A stretch of 64,000 bases of DNA from the NCBI RefSeq assembly GCF_037975245.1, contig NC_092577.1, positions 21,202,898-21,266,897 of the forward strand, in the 5' to 3' direction. The notes beneath the pieces were generated by a model, which worked only from the letters and a program-made list of their open reading frames with translations, was not told the origin of the DNA and made no database searches. The stretch's first letter is position 1. Each line of letters begins with the position of its first letter. Positions 1-11,025 of the stretch are shown in pieces. The stretch is from Apostichopus japonicus (Eukaryota > Echinodermata > Holothuroidea > Aspidochirotida > Stichopodidae). Made by a program: the position numbers and the translations under genes.

Positions 1-472
1 GATGAGGTTGTTGCCAGGATTGAATCCTACATATTGTCCATCCACAGATGGATATCTTTCCCTTATCTCTGAGATGCAACAGGATGGCAATACCATTCTA
101 TTTCCTCTACCTAGGCGACCAAACTTCCAGTAAATAAAATTTCTGTAAGCATAATGTCTGTAGTTCCTGTTGGTTCTGTTTTCTTCCAAAGCAAGATCAT
201 CCTCTCGCATGTGCATATTTACACCCAAGATGTGTGCATTAAGGCAAATATCACTAAATGCATTCGAGTAAGTTACACATTGTTGCACCCTGTTTGTGCA
301 GCACTTCTTTTCCACATCAGTTAGCATCTCTACACATTGCAGACATTTCACGAGAAGCAGTCACTTCCTCAGTTTGGTTTGGCGCAGTGAGATCACTGTG
401 AGCATCTGGGTTTCTGCGGAGCTCTACTGCAACCTGCTCTAACTGTTCTCATGACAACCCTTGTACATACAT
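1..472 (-). pseudogene. P2X7-like C-terminal domain exon, broken, runs off the window
   Basis: Read on the minus strand from a splice acceptor (CCAACAG at 473-479) to the window edge. The distal part encodes NYRHYAYRNFIYWKFGRLG followed by GRGNRMVLPSC and YVGFNP, preceded by CLQC and KKCC cysteine pairs. These match the cysteine-rich intracellular P2X7-like domain, which in invertebrates is mostly found in multicopy non-channel proteins; no channel segment is visible here. An in-frame TGA lies at 449-451 near the exon start, and the N-terminal linker (MYVQG, then EQLEQVAVELRRNPD) is one frame away from the cysteine part, with the shift near position 355. The Cys-rich exon at 2534-2710 on the same strand could be an upstream exon of the same gene. 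Domain identity is fairly sure; function is not. Confidence 0.6.
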
Positions 473-1312
473 CTGTTGGACAATTGAAAACAGCTTGTTT
501 ATTCCTTCAGTACAATCATGAACATATTAAGGGATAGCAGGGCAATTGGCTGCTAGTAAAAATGCAGAATATTTTTTGGGGTCAAACTCACTACCTCATA
601 ACACTCTGAATGGTGAAATTTTGAATTTTTGGTATTTTGTGAATGCATGTGGAACACAGCAGAGTGAATGATGCAATCATGGCACTATTTATGAGCTATT
701 TCATTCCACAAAAATGTCACATTTTCAGCCACTGGAATATCCCTTTAAGAAAGAATTGAACACAAACATTTCATTTGATTTCATACCAAAAAATTCCGAC
801 CGCAGCCATTCACGTGAAACAAAACATAATACTCATCTTGATAGATAACTAGTTTGGTTATCATTGAAAGAGACAAAATGTGGTTTTCTTTGATTTCACA
901 AAGACTGACATTCCTCAGAAGCTATACTTTCATTTTCTAATCTTTATTTACTTAAAACCTTGAAATCTGACATATTTTGGAATGTTAAATTTTTATCTGG
1001 AAATGTATTATGAGTTTGAATTTCATTAAACTTTAATATTTTGAATGAATATCTGGTGTGGATAAATTATTTTGGGATTATGAATGGGGGGGGTGGTTCA
1101 GCCCAATCATCATGCATGGTGACATCACATAGTTAGCTTCTGTTAGGGAACTTCATAAACCTGTAATATTGGCTGCAATCTGAATATCACTCTCTGGAGA
1201 TTTCAAGGTGTGTCTGACACTAAGGTGTCCAACTGCACCAATGTATGTGTGACAATATTCTTTGTTATAAGAATTCGGTACAACATAAATTATAAATAGA
1301 AAAATAAGCAAA
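473..1312. other. AT-rich spacer, no gene seen
   Basis: No credible coding exon on either strand. The only notable feature is a short G run near 1084-1092. Confidence 0.5.
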
Positions 1313-1483
1313 TATTGGTCTGATAACAGTGGGCACAGTTGCACATTGTGACATCAACTTGTACAACATTGTATTGTATGCATCATAAAATCTGGACAAA
1401 TTTTGGTCTGATAACATTGGCAGTTGCCCATTGTGACATAACCTTGTACTACGGTACATTATTATATGCATCATAATCTGCAT
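1313..1483. repeat. Two-copy tandem duplication, unit about 90 bp
   Basis: The phrase TTGGTCTGATAAC recurs about 90 bases apart, each copy followed by a near-identical stretch containing CATTGTGACAT and ending in TATGCATCATAA. The two copies have diverged by substitutions and small indels. Short open frames across it simply follow the repeat. Confidence 0.7.
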
Positions 1484-1847
1484 ATGTATGATTTTTGTGG
1501 TCTATGATCATCAACATAATGTCAATATTTAGTAAAGTGGAAAGTGTGTGCTATGCCAACCTGAAGTTGAGATTCATTGTTGTTTGAAGCCACATTCTGC
1601 TACCCAGGTGCACATCATCTTCACCTGCTGCATGCTCATTTGGTGAGACCTCACTATCACCAGTGTCTGACAAATCCTGTATAAAGAAAAAAAAATCAAA
1701 AGACACTTATGAATGCTACATTTCTAGCATGGCTTGCTTTGAGCCTGTTTGAGTGTAGATATCAGATGACGATGCTCTAGATATCATTATATATGGGCTT
1801 TAATCTGTCAGGACAGTTGTTATTCATACAGAGTATAGCTCCCCTGC

Positions 1848-2117
1848 TCGCACCCCACGGTAAAGAATCACTGCTGTGCGTACAGTACTATACCAGCAAT
1901 ACCCCTTTAGTACTAGATTCTTACCAGGTTTGTATCAGGGCTTGCCATGCTGGTCACAACCATCCCCTAATCCCTGACACGCACCCCACGGTATATAACC
2001 ACTGCTGTATCTAAAGTACTTTACCAGCTTAATCCTATAGTCCTAGATTATTACCATGTTTGTATCAGGGCTTGCCATGCTGGTCACAACCATCCCCTAA
2101 TCCCACAACCATCCCCT
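1848..2117. repeat. Two-copy tandem duplication, unit about 130 bp
   Basis: GCACCCCACGGTA and GCTTGCCATGCTGGTCACAA each occur twice, about 130 bases apart. After the second copy the phrase ACAACCATCCCCTAAT is repeated once more, so the array has a short internal duplication at its right edge. Confidence 0.75.
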
Positions 2118-2159
2118 AATCGCCCCACTCTCCAAAGCAATGTCATATTCTCATTTAAC

Positions 2160-2520
2160 CCTATTTATGTCAAGCGCCCAAGCCTATAGGGCTACTTTTA
2201 TTTGGTTTATAGTTATAGGCATAGGCCCTAGCCTAGGCCTATATATATACACTTAACTTACTAGACTTAGCCTAGGCCTAATATAGTAATAATAAATAAA
2301 TAATTTCTTAGCTGATGAAATAAGGCCCTGTACATTAAACTTCAAATTGTAAGTGCATTTGCCACCCTCCCTTCCAACCATGCATTATATTTGACGATTC
2401 GTTTGCACACCGAGAGCACCATTACCCTTCGCCTTGTACCATTACATTATAGACCTAGGCCTAGGCTTATTAATGACACATTTAGGCCTAGCCTACCTTA
2501 ACCTAGACGCTGTGTTGACA
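2160..2520. other. AGGCCTA-rich spacer
   Basis: Many copies of the palindromic words CTAGGCCTA and AGGCCTA sit in AT-rich sequence, notably 2215-2290 and 2450-2500. A similar composition recurs at 35570-35850. No gene is seen; this looks like genome background rather than a defined element. Confidence 0.5.
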
Positions 2521-2533
2521 GTTATTAACTTAC

Positions 2534-2710
2534 CGTAGGTTTCTTCTGGCAAGCTTTCCTTTTTGTCCCACAAGTACAGAAAGAATTGCAGTAGGCCCCT
2601 AGTCCCTTGCACGGACACCCAGCTCCTGCTCGGCCCCTTGTCCTAGTGCTGGGCTGTCTCTGACAGGTGTTATTACAATTAACATTCCACCGGAAAATTG
2701 TGAATCCCAT
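2534..2710 (-). CDS. Cysteine-rich zinc-binding-like exon
   Basis: A minus-strand open frame starts at ATG 2708-2710 and ends at a good splice donor (ACG then GTAAGT, intron from 2533 downward). It carries the Cys block GCPCKGLGAYCNSFCTCG followed by KRKACQKKPT, with CxC and CxxxC spacings that resemble short CXC-type metal-binding modules of multicopy invertebrate proteins. A second possible start is an acceptor-like CCTGTCAG just upstream of the Cys block. It lies about 2 kb upstream, in transcription order, of the P2X7-like exon and could belong to the same gene, but no intervening exons were identified. Confidence 0.4.
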
Positions 2711-3462
2711 GATGATTGTTACTCTAGTTCAGATGACATCTTTGTTTGTAATTTTCAAAGACGGTTTTTCGAAATCCACAAAATATACGTTCGAGTGAAT
2801 GTTTCGGCGGTGGTACTGTCATATGTTGAAGGCGAGTTGTCAACTGGTTGCCTGTACTGTAAGTCTGTAGACACACATACAGCACACACAGCAACGATTC
2901 CGATTCGGTTAGTGCGATGATGACTGTACATATGTAGCGCATGCACTTCATATTGCCGCTGTGGCAACAGCGCCTGTGTTTTGCACACATGTGTTCGGCA
3001 GACCTCTTGGAAATTAGTGGTCAGATACCATTTATACTTCTCTCTTACCTAAAGTAGAATCCATCTTACCAGTCACTTCCGATCTTTACGCATAGTGTAA
3101 TAATTTACAATGGTGTAAATTATATATTTTAAAATTTTAAAAGCTAGATATTGAATACTGAAAACGAATTTATTTTTTCCCATGTGAAAACCTCTTACAT
3201 CACAATGAACAATGCCGTTTGGCAACAAACCTTAAACCAATGAGAAAATTGAAAAATAAATTGCTGTCGATATTTCATGACGACCACGCCCCTTTAAGTC
3301 AAACTAAATTAGTCAATTACTTAATATCCCAACTTTTTCCTAATATTTCTTGGTTATTTCCCACACCAGTATTTCCAAACCAACCCTACACTCGTTGCCT
3401 CGTTTCTCCTTAGATCTGGTTTTCCCTCAGTCAACTTATTGTGCTATTTTTATATTTTACAG

Positions 3463-3801
3463 ATGGATACTTTACCTGGTGGGAAACGAAAACCGAAGGG
3501 AATGTCTTGATAGCAGGTATTGCAGATCAAACGCAAGCAGCAAAATTACTCTGCTATGAAAAGAAACATTTTCCCAAGCTTATAGAAAAGAAAACCATAT
3601 TAATGCGGAATTTCCAGAAAGGGAGATCTTCCATCATTCTAAATAAGACAAGCAAAGTCCTTCCCGCAACACCTCTAAACAACTTTTCAGAAAGTGACAT
3701 CATCCATGCAAGACATATAGTGAACCCTCCACCTCCACAGCTAGTTGCCACAACCAGGGATTCTAATTCCACAGATAACAGTGAAAGGTCAAGTTGTCCA
3801 G
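3463..3801 (+). CDS. OB-fold-like exon (nucleic-acid-binding candidate)
   Basis: An internal exon is bounded by TATTTTACAG (acceptor) and CCAG|GTAAGG (donor). Its main frame encodes GIADQTQAAKLLCYE, then a basic strand-rich segment KKTILMRNFQKGRSSIILN, then a Pro/Ser-rich tail. The pattern of alternating hydrophobic strands resembles the OB-fold repeats of RPA-like invertebrate proteins, but no diagnostic motif is seen. Immediately after the acceptor a second frame starts with ATG and reads MDTLPGGKRKPKG before stops, so a one-base shift near 3500 may have separated a genuine N-terminus from the OB-like part. It may be the 5' part of the gene ending at 8996-9752, although the exon phases do not join cleanly. 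Confidence 0.4.
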
Positions 3802-4186
3802 GTAAGGATTGCATTATTTATTCATAAACTTCTTTTGGTCAGCAGGAATGATGCTGTAGTATATTGTAGATGGCTCATTGGGACCTTTCATATACTAATG
3901 CAACATGATAGTTTAGTCAAAAGCAGGCTTCGACAATTTCTTTGACTTGCCTGTGTGGCGAGTTGCTCTTTACTAAAACCGACATGCCTGCAGGAAAGTC
4001 TACTTGCCCCATTCAAACCTACTCATTCAAGTTGTGAAACTCCTGCATCCCATGACATGAGCATTGGCCCCATGGCTAAGGGCTATATTTGCCTGTCAAG
4101 CTATTCATCACTACACTTGCCCGACTGATTTTTCACTTGCCCTAAGCTTGCAGGCTTGGCATTTGTTCAAGCCTTGTCGAAAGTGC
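3802..4186. other. Spacer, diffuse repeat sequence
   Basis: The words ACTTGCC and CACTTGCCC recur several times at 3945-4170, suggesting an old interspersed repeat. No coding exon is supported. Confidence 0.4.
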
Positions 4187-4469
4187 TTTTTACGTGATCC
4201 GCCATGCGGGATACAAAACGTCACGGCCAAACGGCACTACCGAACCATCCCATTCTGAAAAACGAAACCCAGGTCAAGCGAGCCAAAAAAACAACATACG
4301 CCCGCCGACCTGCAGCGACAAAAAACGCCCAACACCCTCCCCCCCCCCCCCCACAGAAACATTAAAAAAAAATACAAAAGGACGACCCGCACGCAGCGAA
4401 ACCAAAAACACCTCCCCAACACACCACCGTCCAAAAAAGGCAGCCCCAGACAAACGGCGATAATCGCCT

Positions 4470-7256
4470 TCAACTTGAAAGGCCAATGTCAGACTTCACC
4501 GCCCCCAGGACTGCCTGCCAACTGGCAACCTTCCCCCTAAAAACCACATTACCATCTTTTCCGCCAAACATTTTTTTTTCACAGTAGAGGAAACAGAAAT
4601 AATGCGATGCAATACAGCAACAATGCCAATGCCAAAATACATGAGCGGTACTCTCTAAGCTGTCACAGCCGGTCCTTGGGCACAGTCCATCACCCAATCG
4701 CCAATGATACCTTTTAAGGTTGGTCACCAAAGCACCGTGTGCAATTCTCCATGCAAGATCACGGAGCCTGCAACCATTCAGCCTCGAATGCACCGAACGC
4801 CATACTTCGGCAGAGTGACGTCCCTGTACAATAATTGCATTGAAGGCACTATCCCGCAACGAACTGTGAACGAGGGCCGGCTGTGACAGGTCAACAGGGG
4901 GCAACTCAATCAGAGCGGAGCAAATGACACGCACCACTCTGTTTGGAGTACTGCTATGCGGTTCTCTGTTGCTAAACAGCGCCGGGACCCATCGACGCAA
5001 GTGCAATCCGCCCCAAAAACGTACATAATATGAACAAGGCAACCCTGGGTCAGTCACCGCTACAAACAATTGCAAATAACAAAGAGGTTACTTTACTTCC
5101 CAGATGAACCACCCATAGTCCCCACTTCTCCAGTTTTTGGTACAATACCGCCCTCTTGACCAGCTCTGTACCACCCGACCAAATGAATGAAAATATCGCT
5201 CTCTCCAACCGCACCAGGACGCGGCGCGGAATTGGCTGATAACGGTGACTTTCCCCAAGATCGAAAGCCAGCGGGTGCCGACAGTTTCGAGCATGCTCTC
5301 AAATACCTCAGCCCTCTCGTTCCAGGTGACATCACAAGGTGCATCGTAGCCGAACCATATAACATTAATTTTTATATTCTGATCCGACCACGCCGCACCG
5401 AATGGTAAATCTCTATCTCCAGCTACCAAGACGAAGGCCCTTTGTCTTTCCCGGATTCAACTTCGCCCCGGTAGCTCTCTCAAAGATAGATAAACCCTGC
5501 GAGAAGGGCACGAAAGGAGCCCACACTCGAAACAACACACGTTACCTCCGAACAAAACCCATTTACGATTACAGAACTGAAACTTTCCTGATACAAAACA
5601 GAAATCCATGTACTAAAATTTGGATGCATCTTAAACGTCTCCAAAACCTTCATTAAAAACCCGCGATCCACCATGTCAAAGGCCTTCTGCTGGTCAAGAA
5701 ACACCAATGCACATGGCAGATCACGCTCAATAACAAAGTCGGTCAAGTCGCGCATCAACCACAAATTCTGCTGGATGCAATGACCCTTCACTGCACAAGT
5801 CTGGAGATCACCCACAAGATGTGGCATAGCCAGTGCAAGGCGGTTGCACAAAGCCTTAGCCAGCAACTTGTAGTCCACATTTAACAAGGTGATCGGACGC
5901 TTGTTATGAGGATCCAAGGGGTCCCCAGACTTTGGCAGCAAAGTAATCATGCCAACACGTTGACTTTGGTTTAACAGTCCGTTTTGGAAGGCGTCTTCGA
6001 AGACGGCTCTGATGTCGGGTCCTAGTATTGCCCAGAAGGCCCGGTAGAACTCCCTCGGAAGCCCGTCCGAACCCGGGGACTTGCCATTCTTCATCCTCGA
6101 AAGCGCCTTCCAAAGCGCAACAGTGGTTATTCCGCCCCCCCTCCCCAAATATCATTGACATCGTGGGGAACGGTTTTTAACATTGCCCTCAACAAATCGG
6201 CCTGTGCCGACAAGTCCGCATTGCCACGCGTAAACAAACTCGAATAATAATCTTTATATACGCGGACAATGCCGTGAGGGTCACTAACCACGGTCCCATC
6301 AGTAGCGCGCACAGATGGGACGCGTCGGTCACCCGCCGATGAGCTTACGGACTGATAAAACCTCAGTGATGGGCGCTCCTCGGCTTCCACCGCTTCGACA
6401 CGGGCCCTGACGCGGGCACCGTGGTACTTTTCATATAGATATGTCCTGCAAAGCGATGACAGCTGAAGGGTCGCCAAACCTGACCTCCGCGCACAGTTTG
6501 GAGAATTTTTGTCTTCGACGCCGTGCGCGGGTCACGCAATACTGAATTGCGTAGCGTTTGATGCGCAACTTGACATCATCCCACCACTGGGATGTAGAGG
6601 CAAAGGCCGGCTTCAATGTTTGTCATCCTTTGTACCTGGTCTCGAAACCTTGGCGGAACTTCTCCGTTAGGTCTCACCCACGTATACCCCGTACTACACG
6701 GGTGCATATGCCTCCATACATCGGCCAAAAGGTGTGCCGAAGTAAATCTGTCCAGCTCTGTGATCCCAGCGTCAGGACTAGCAGACACAGAAGTCCTGAG
6801 TCTGTGAAGACCAGAGTCTGGGACACAGTTCAAGTCTCCGACCATGACACACGGCGCACTACCAGGAACAAAGGAAAGCAGCGTCTTAAAAAAATCTCGT
6901 CAAGCAGAAGGCCGATTGCGAGCATACACATTGCAAATGGAGATGTTACCCTGTGAATACTGAATAGAATGCAAACCAATCGGCCCTCGTGATCCGTCTC
7001 CACCCTAGTGGCACAACCCGCCTGACGAGGTGCCAGAAGGATGACAGTGCCACAGGATGAAGACGAACCAAACGAAGCATGCAGCTCACCACCCCACTCA
7101 TAAGCCCATAGAGGGACATCTTCCAAAATATGTGTTTCTTGCAGGCAAACGCAGTCGACCCTCCATTGATTTACAATACTGGAAAATGCGACGGCGCTTG
7201 CGATGATCCCTCATGCCACTCACGTTCAAAGTGGCAACTGAAAGTGTATGGGCCAT
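4470..7256 (-). pseudogene. LINE ORF2 (endonuclease-reverse transcriptase), copy A, degenerate
   Basis: Starts at ATG 7254-7256, reading MAHTLSVATLNVSGMRD. Endonuclease motifs are visible: the N-terminal LNVSGMRDHRKRR, CVCLQETH, and GDLNCVPD followed by HPCSTGYTWVRPNG. RT motifs follow: GKSPGSDGLPREFYRAFW, ITLLPKSGDP, RPITLLNVDYKLLAKALCNR, and LVFLDQQKAFD (box A). After box A the reading runs almost directly into FERATGAKLNPGK, so the RQGxPLS and YADD blocks of the palm are missing (junction near 5490-5530). The C-terminal part has WLSILGKVTVISQ, LRDLAWRIAHGALVTN and CPRTGCDSLESTAHVFWHW, ending GKVASWQAVLGAVKSD. Several frameshifts are present. The protein cannot be catalytically active. Confidence 0.85.
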
Positions 7257-7276
7257 GAGAGGGCAATGGGGCAAAA

Positions 7277-7470
7277 CTACGCCGACGACGATTCCGTAAG
7301 CTTCAAGCGCGCCCTAGACGACATATCGTCGTCCGAGTCGTCACTTGAAGCCGACATTTTAAGAGAGGGTTCCCCCATCTCGTCGTACCAGCTCGTCCCA
7401 GTGGCACTTGTCGAAAGTAATGCCATGTTAACACGCTTTACACAATTTACTGGAATGGTATCAAACACTT
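7277..7470 (-). pseudogene. LINE ORF1 C-terminal fragment, copy A
   Basis: The minus-strand frame ends SWYDEMGEPSLKMSASSDD, then an acidic/serine tract and a stop at 7277-7279. ORF2 starts at 7256, leaving about 20 bases between the two frames. The acidic serine-rich tail resembles the C-terminus of Gag-like LINE ORF1 proteins. Everything upstream (RRM-like and zinc-knuckle parts) is lost through 5' truncation of the element. Confidence 0.6.
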
Positions 7471-7479
7471 AACTCTTTA

Positions 7480-8140
7480 TTGGTTCCGATGCCGAAAGCA
7501 ACATCGGAACCTATACAGAGTAGTTGGCGTATGTGTGTATGTGTGTGACACCTGAGCTTGTTACCACCAAAACTGAAAAACAAAACAGTGAATTGCTACC
7601 ATAAATGGTATATATAATCCCCAAAGTGAGTGGACGAATGCGTCCTATGAATATTAATGAGTGGGCGGGCTTAACGTAAAATCCTTAAATTGTCAATATC
7701 TTTATAACTTTAGGTCCGATTAGCTTCATTATTGATACGGTTGTGAAAGTATATGGTTGGAACAAAATTATATGAACCACAAGTTTCATATCAATTGTTT
7801 TCATGAGTGGGCAAGCTTAATACTTAGTCAGAAAATAGCTCGTTACCACGATAACTCGAGAACAAAATGTTGAATTCATACCATTCTTGGTATATATAAT
7901 CCCCATAGTGAGAAGACGTTCCCTATTGTTTTCAGTATGCATCCTATGAGTATTAATGCGTGGGAAAGCTTAGCATAAATCCTAAAAATGTCAATATCTT
8001 TGTAACCTTAGGTCTAATTAGCTTCATACTTGGTATGGTTGTGTTAGTATATGTTTGGTACAAAATTATATGACATTAAATTCCATATCATTACCACGAT
8101 AACTCAAGAACAATGAATTTCACTCATATCTGTATATGTA
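7480..8140 (+). mobile_element. Hairpin-capped repeat element, end plus tandem array
   Basis: Begins with TTGGTTCC and a perfect 10-bp hairpin, GGTTCCGATG (7482-7491) pairing with CATCGGAACC (7502-7511). Then come CTATACAGAG, TTGGCGT and a TG-rich stretch ending GTGTGACACC. Two diverged tandem copies follow, with a period of about 282 bases, marked by GGTATATATAATCCCC at about 7607 and 7889. The same cap sequence recurs at 17300-17388 (reverse) and 22141-22200, so this is a family. The far end of this copy was not found. Confidence 0.55.
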
Positions 8141-8995
8141 GATCTTACGTGAATTGAAAATTAAAATATCGATTTAACTTCAAAATATTGTCTGTAGATA
8201 GACCACGGTATCAGAACCATTGAATTTTTCGTTCTGTGGGACAATATGTACTAAATACACAGAACTTTCCATTCCACTCTCAACTATTACACTAGAGAAA
8301 TCAATACAATGAATGCCTCCGATTCACTAGCTACCAGTACTAGTTTTGCCATGTATGGTATAATCAGTGGTTATTGCTCCAGAACATGGTCCTTACCATT
8401 CAAAATGTAAGTCTGGTAATGTATTCTCAATCCAATTCGAAATGCAATTCAGTACATAATAGCGTAACCCATAATTCTCACACATAATTGAAATAAAACT
8501 AATAAATTCACCCCAATAATATTGATTTAACAAACTATATCAATCCAACCCAACACAATTGCAACATGGTTAATCGGATATGAATATGTAACAACTGTCA
8601 CATATGTTTGAAGCAAAGGTATTTTCGATTTCCTTGATGTTACTACATGTTTCTTTATGAGCAATCAACAATGCCGTGCAACCATTTCATATGGAAATGT
8701 CTATATAGTCTGTTTTATTCTCGAAACCTTTCAAACTGCAGTTCTAAGTGTATTGAAGTGTTTGAATTTTCAACAAGAAAAAGTATGGAGCTGTTTGTAA
8801 AGCCGAAATGAAAGCTTGCACATGTTTTTGCAATGTCCATTGTAAGCAGAGTAGCTGAAAATATGTCTACAGAGTTCTAGTTCACATAAAGTGTTGCCCT
8901 ATTGATTAGTTGAAATACTACAGATTTCGGAGGTGTTAGTAAAGATAAATATGAAAATCAATAACACCAATATTCTTCTTTTATTTAAATTGCAG
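8141..8995. other. AT-rich spacer
   Basis: No coding exon, RNA gene or clear repeat was seen on either strand before the splice acceptor at 8995. Confidence 0.4.
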
Positions 8996-9197
8996 GATGA
9001 AGTACCATACCTAATGGACAACTGGTCAGAAATATAAAATTGAAGGAAGGCTCCATTATTAGACCGGTAGCCTTGTGGAATAAGGCCACAACATCTATCA
9101 AGACAGGGGATATAGTGACATTTTCAGACGTCTCCCCAAAGAAAGACAAATTCATAAAAGAGTTAAGTCTTTCAAGCACTTCGAGAACTACATTACA
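8996..9197 (+). CDS. OB-fold-like internal exon
   Basis: The acceptor is TTGCAG at 8990-8995 and the donor is TTACA|GTAAGT at 9197/9198. The frame GQLVRNIKLKEGSIIRP, then WNKATTSIKTGDIVTFSDV and SLSSTSRTTL matches the strand pattern of OB-fold domains, in which a conserved W-x-x-x-A is followed by a G-D-x-V strand. The exon phase joins exactly to the next exon at 9569 (split codon CA|G). A TGA occurs near the exon start in this frame; an alternative acceptor at about 9002 would avoid it. Function is probably nucleic-acid binding, by family analogy only. Confidence 0.5.
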
Positions 9198-9568
9198 GTA
9201 AGTAAACCTAAACACATTCCCTTCCTGTCTTGTGTGAACTTCTGACATTCAGAAGAGTGATGACTATGACATGTGTGTGTGTACATATATTTGTATGGGT
9301 TTGAGTCACCCGCTTGTAAACACAATACCTCTCACCCATAACAGCTATGATGGCATAATTGGAAGAGAGTAGCAAGGCCAAATTTTTCATATTCATTAGC
9401 TTTGAAACACAAAATATGTATTTGTACTGTACATATCAACAAAGTAACCATGGCATATCTCATGTCTCATCTCTTAATATCTCATCTCTTAATGGCATAT
9501 CTCAAAACTCATTCTAAATAGGGCCAAAAATCACTATGCATACTACATTCATACTTTCTTATTTCCAG

Positions 9569-9752
9569 GTCGAAACTCCACCAGAGAAAGCCACCACTGG
9601 GCATATCATTGCTGCAGAAGAAAATTCAGAGATTACTCTCCACAGTTCAACTCTTTAGCAATGATGATCTTGAACAATTTGTTCTCTGTCAAGAACTATC
9701 TGCGAAGTTGTTTAAGACAAAAACATTTGAGGATGTTCTTGAGAGTTTCTGA
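9569..9752 (+). CDS. Terminal exon of the OB-fold-like gene
   Basis: The acceptor is TTATTTCCAG. The frame continues in phase from the exon ending at 9197 and reads SKLHQRKPPLGISLLQKK, then NDDLEQFVLCQELSAKLF and FEDVLESF before a TGA at 9750-9752. An AATAAA at 9838-9843 lies 86 bases downstream. The matching phase, intact frame, stop and polyadenylation signal make this one of the better supported exon pairs in the window. No homology was recognised for this C-terminal segment. Confidence 0.5.
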
Positions 9753-9837
9753 AACAAATTGTTTAATTTCTATATTCAGGGGAAAACAATTGTGCAACTA
9801 TCAAACGAAGATCATACCAATCAGCCATCCACTTCTG

Positions 9838-9843
9838 AATAAA
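9838..9843 (+). promoter_or_regulatory. Polyadenylation signal AATAAA
   Basis: Canonical hexamer 86 bases after the stop of the OB-fold-like gene and just before a SINE insertion. Confidence 0.4.
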
Positions 9844-9854
9844 TTCCAGATCCA

Positions 9855-10107
9855 GGCGGAGTGTATAGCCTAGTGGTTAACGCCGGCGTCTCCCAGTCAT
9901 GAGATCCCCGGTTCGATTCCCCGCCGACAGCAATGTGTGTCGTCTGGCAAGGGTGTTGTTCAATGACAACTTCCCGACATGGACGTTAAATGGATGTGTG
10001 CCGAGAGATTGGCTTCGGTCAGCTTGCGAGTCTACAAGCCTCCATGGCTTCTTTCGCGAGTTCCTGCTTGCGGGAAGATCACATATACATACATACATAC
10101 ATTATTG
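9855..10107 (+). mobile_element. tRNA-headed SINE
   Basis: The head has an A box (TAGCCTAGTGGTTAACGCC) and a perfect B box (GGTTCGATTCC at 9910-9920), as in Pol III promoters of tRNA genes. The body contains GACATGGACGTTAAATGGATG, a phrase also found in diverged form in the SINE at 31000-31425. The copy ends in an (ACAT)n tail at 10080-10107. It has no proper acceptor-stem closure, so it is a SINE rather than a tRNA gene. Confidence 0.75.
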
Positions 10108-11025
10108 AAGTTTGCTTGCCCCGATATCGATATTTTTTATTTACATTCATTACCAGCCTCATTGCACTTCAACTCATTTTTTAAAACGTATTATAGGGTA
10201 TGTCAAAGATTCAGAGGGTATGTCATTTTCCTGCAATTTTATCAGTATATTAATTTTATTTTATATATCTACCTTGACTTCTTACACCAAAGTTATATAT
10301 AGATTTGCACAACTATAGTACCTTTATCACACTTTTAGACCCATTACATTCTTCAGAGCAGAGCACTTGTTTCAGATTGTAAATATATTTTCAGAAAGAA
10401 ACTCAATTTCCTGGTTTCTCATTACTTTCTCATTATTAGGTCACAGAAGCTTGTGACACGATATCTCCTGAACCATAACAGCTATGATAATCCAGAAGTT
10501 CCAAATTTAGTAGATATTCACGAGAGGTTGCAAGTTCAATTTCGGAGGTACACTTGATATAGCTGTCATAAGTTGTTTAAAAGGCCTTGGTTGGATCTAA
10601 TAATCAGTCAATTGCCCCAAAATATCCTGATTACAGATACACTTTCTTACCTCTAAAATATAGAAGTAATCCTACTGGTAAATTAGATACAGTCCAGCAG
10701 GAAATCCTCCAATAAAAGTCCACAGCGTATTAATATATGGTGTACAGAAATTTACCCCTAATAGTGCCCCCTTTTGCCTTTTGTAAATGTTACGCCCATG
10801 GGGCATTTAATGGGATAAATACGGTAGTCGACATTTAGCCCCTAAAGTTAAGAACCAAATTACTAAAGCTAATTGAATTATCATTTGGGAGGTGATTACT
10901 GAAGCTTCTTGGATCAGTTTGTCATTTTGAAGGTCAATTTGAGATAATGCATAAGAGATGTGCCTAATAGTACCCAGTACTACATGGCAGTCAAGCCTAA
11001 CATTGCCTGAATGACAATGCCCTGC
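10108..11025. other. Spacer with an old array fragment
   Basis: A fragment near 10440-10540 (GACACGATATCTCCTGAACC, then AGCTATGATAAT) resembles the degenerate tandem arrays at 34250 and 50400. Otherwise no feature is seen. Confidence 0.35.

Larger units (their letters stand above)
4187..7475 (-). mobile_element. Tx1-like non-LTR retrotransposon (LINE), copy A, 5'-truncated
   Basis: A minus-strand element of about 3.3 kb consisting of the ORF1 C-terminus, ORF2 and the 3' UTR. The 3' UTR (about 4187-4470) ends in ACGTAAAAAGCAC. The same terminus closes the other copies in this window, so the right 3' boundary is well supported. The 5' end is truncated inside ORF1 at about 7475, directly abutting the hairpin-capped element. 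The zinc knuckles seen in related ORF1 fragments, the apurinic-type endonuclease and the C-terminal CxxxxC...H motif fit the Tx1 clade of L1-like elements; clade assignment is inference. A C14 tract lies in the 3' UTR at about 4340-4353. Confidence 0.85.

Noticed and set aside
4237-4486. Minus-strand small proteins
   Set aside because: They lie in the LINE 3' UTR across a C14 tract.
9855-9930. Functional tRNA gene
   Set aside because: A and B boxes are good, but no closed acceptor stem, and a SINE body with an (ACAT)n tail follows.
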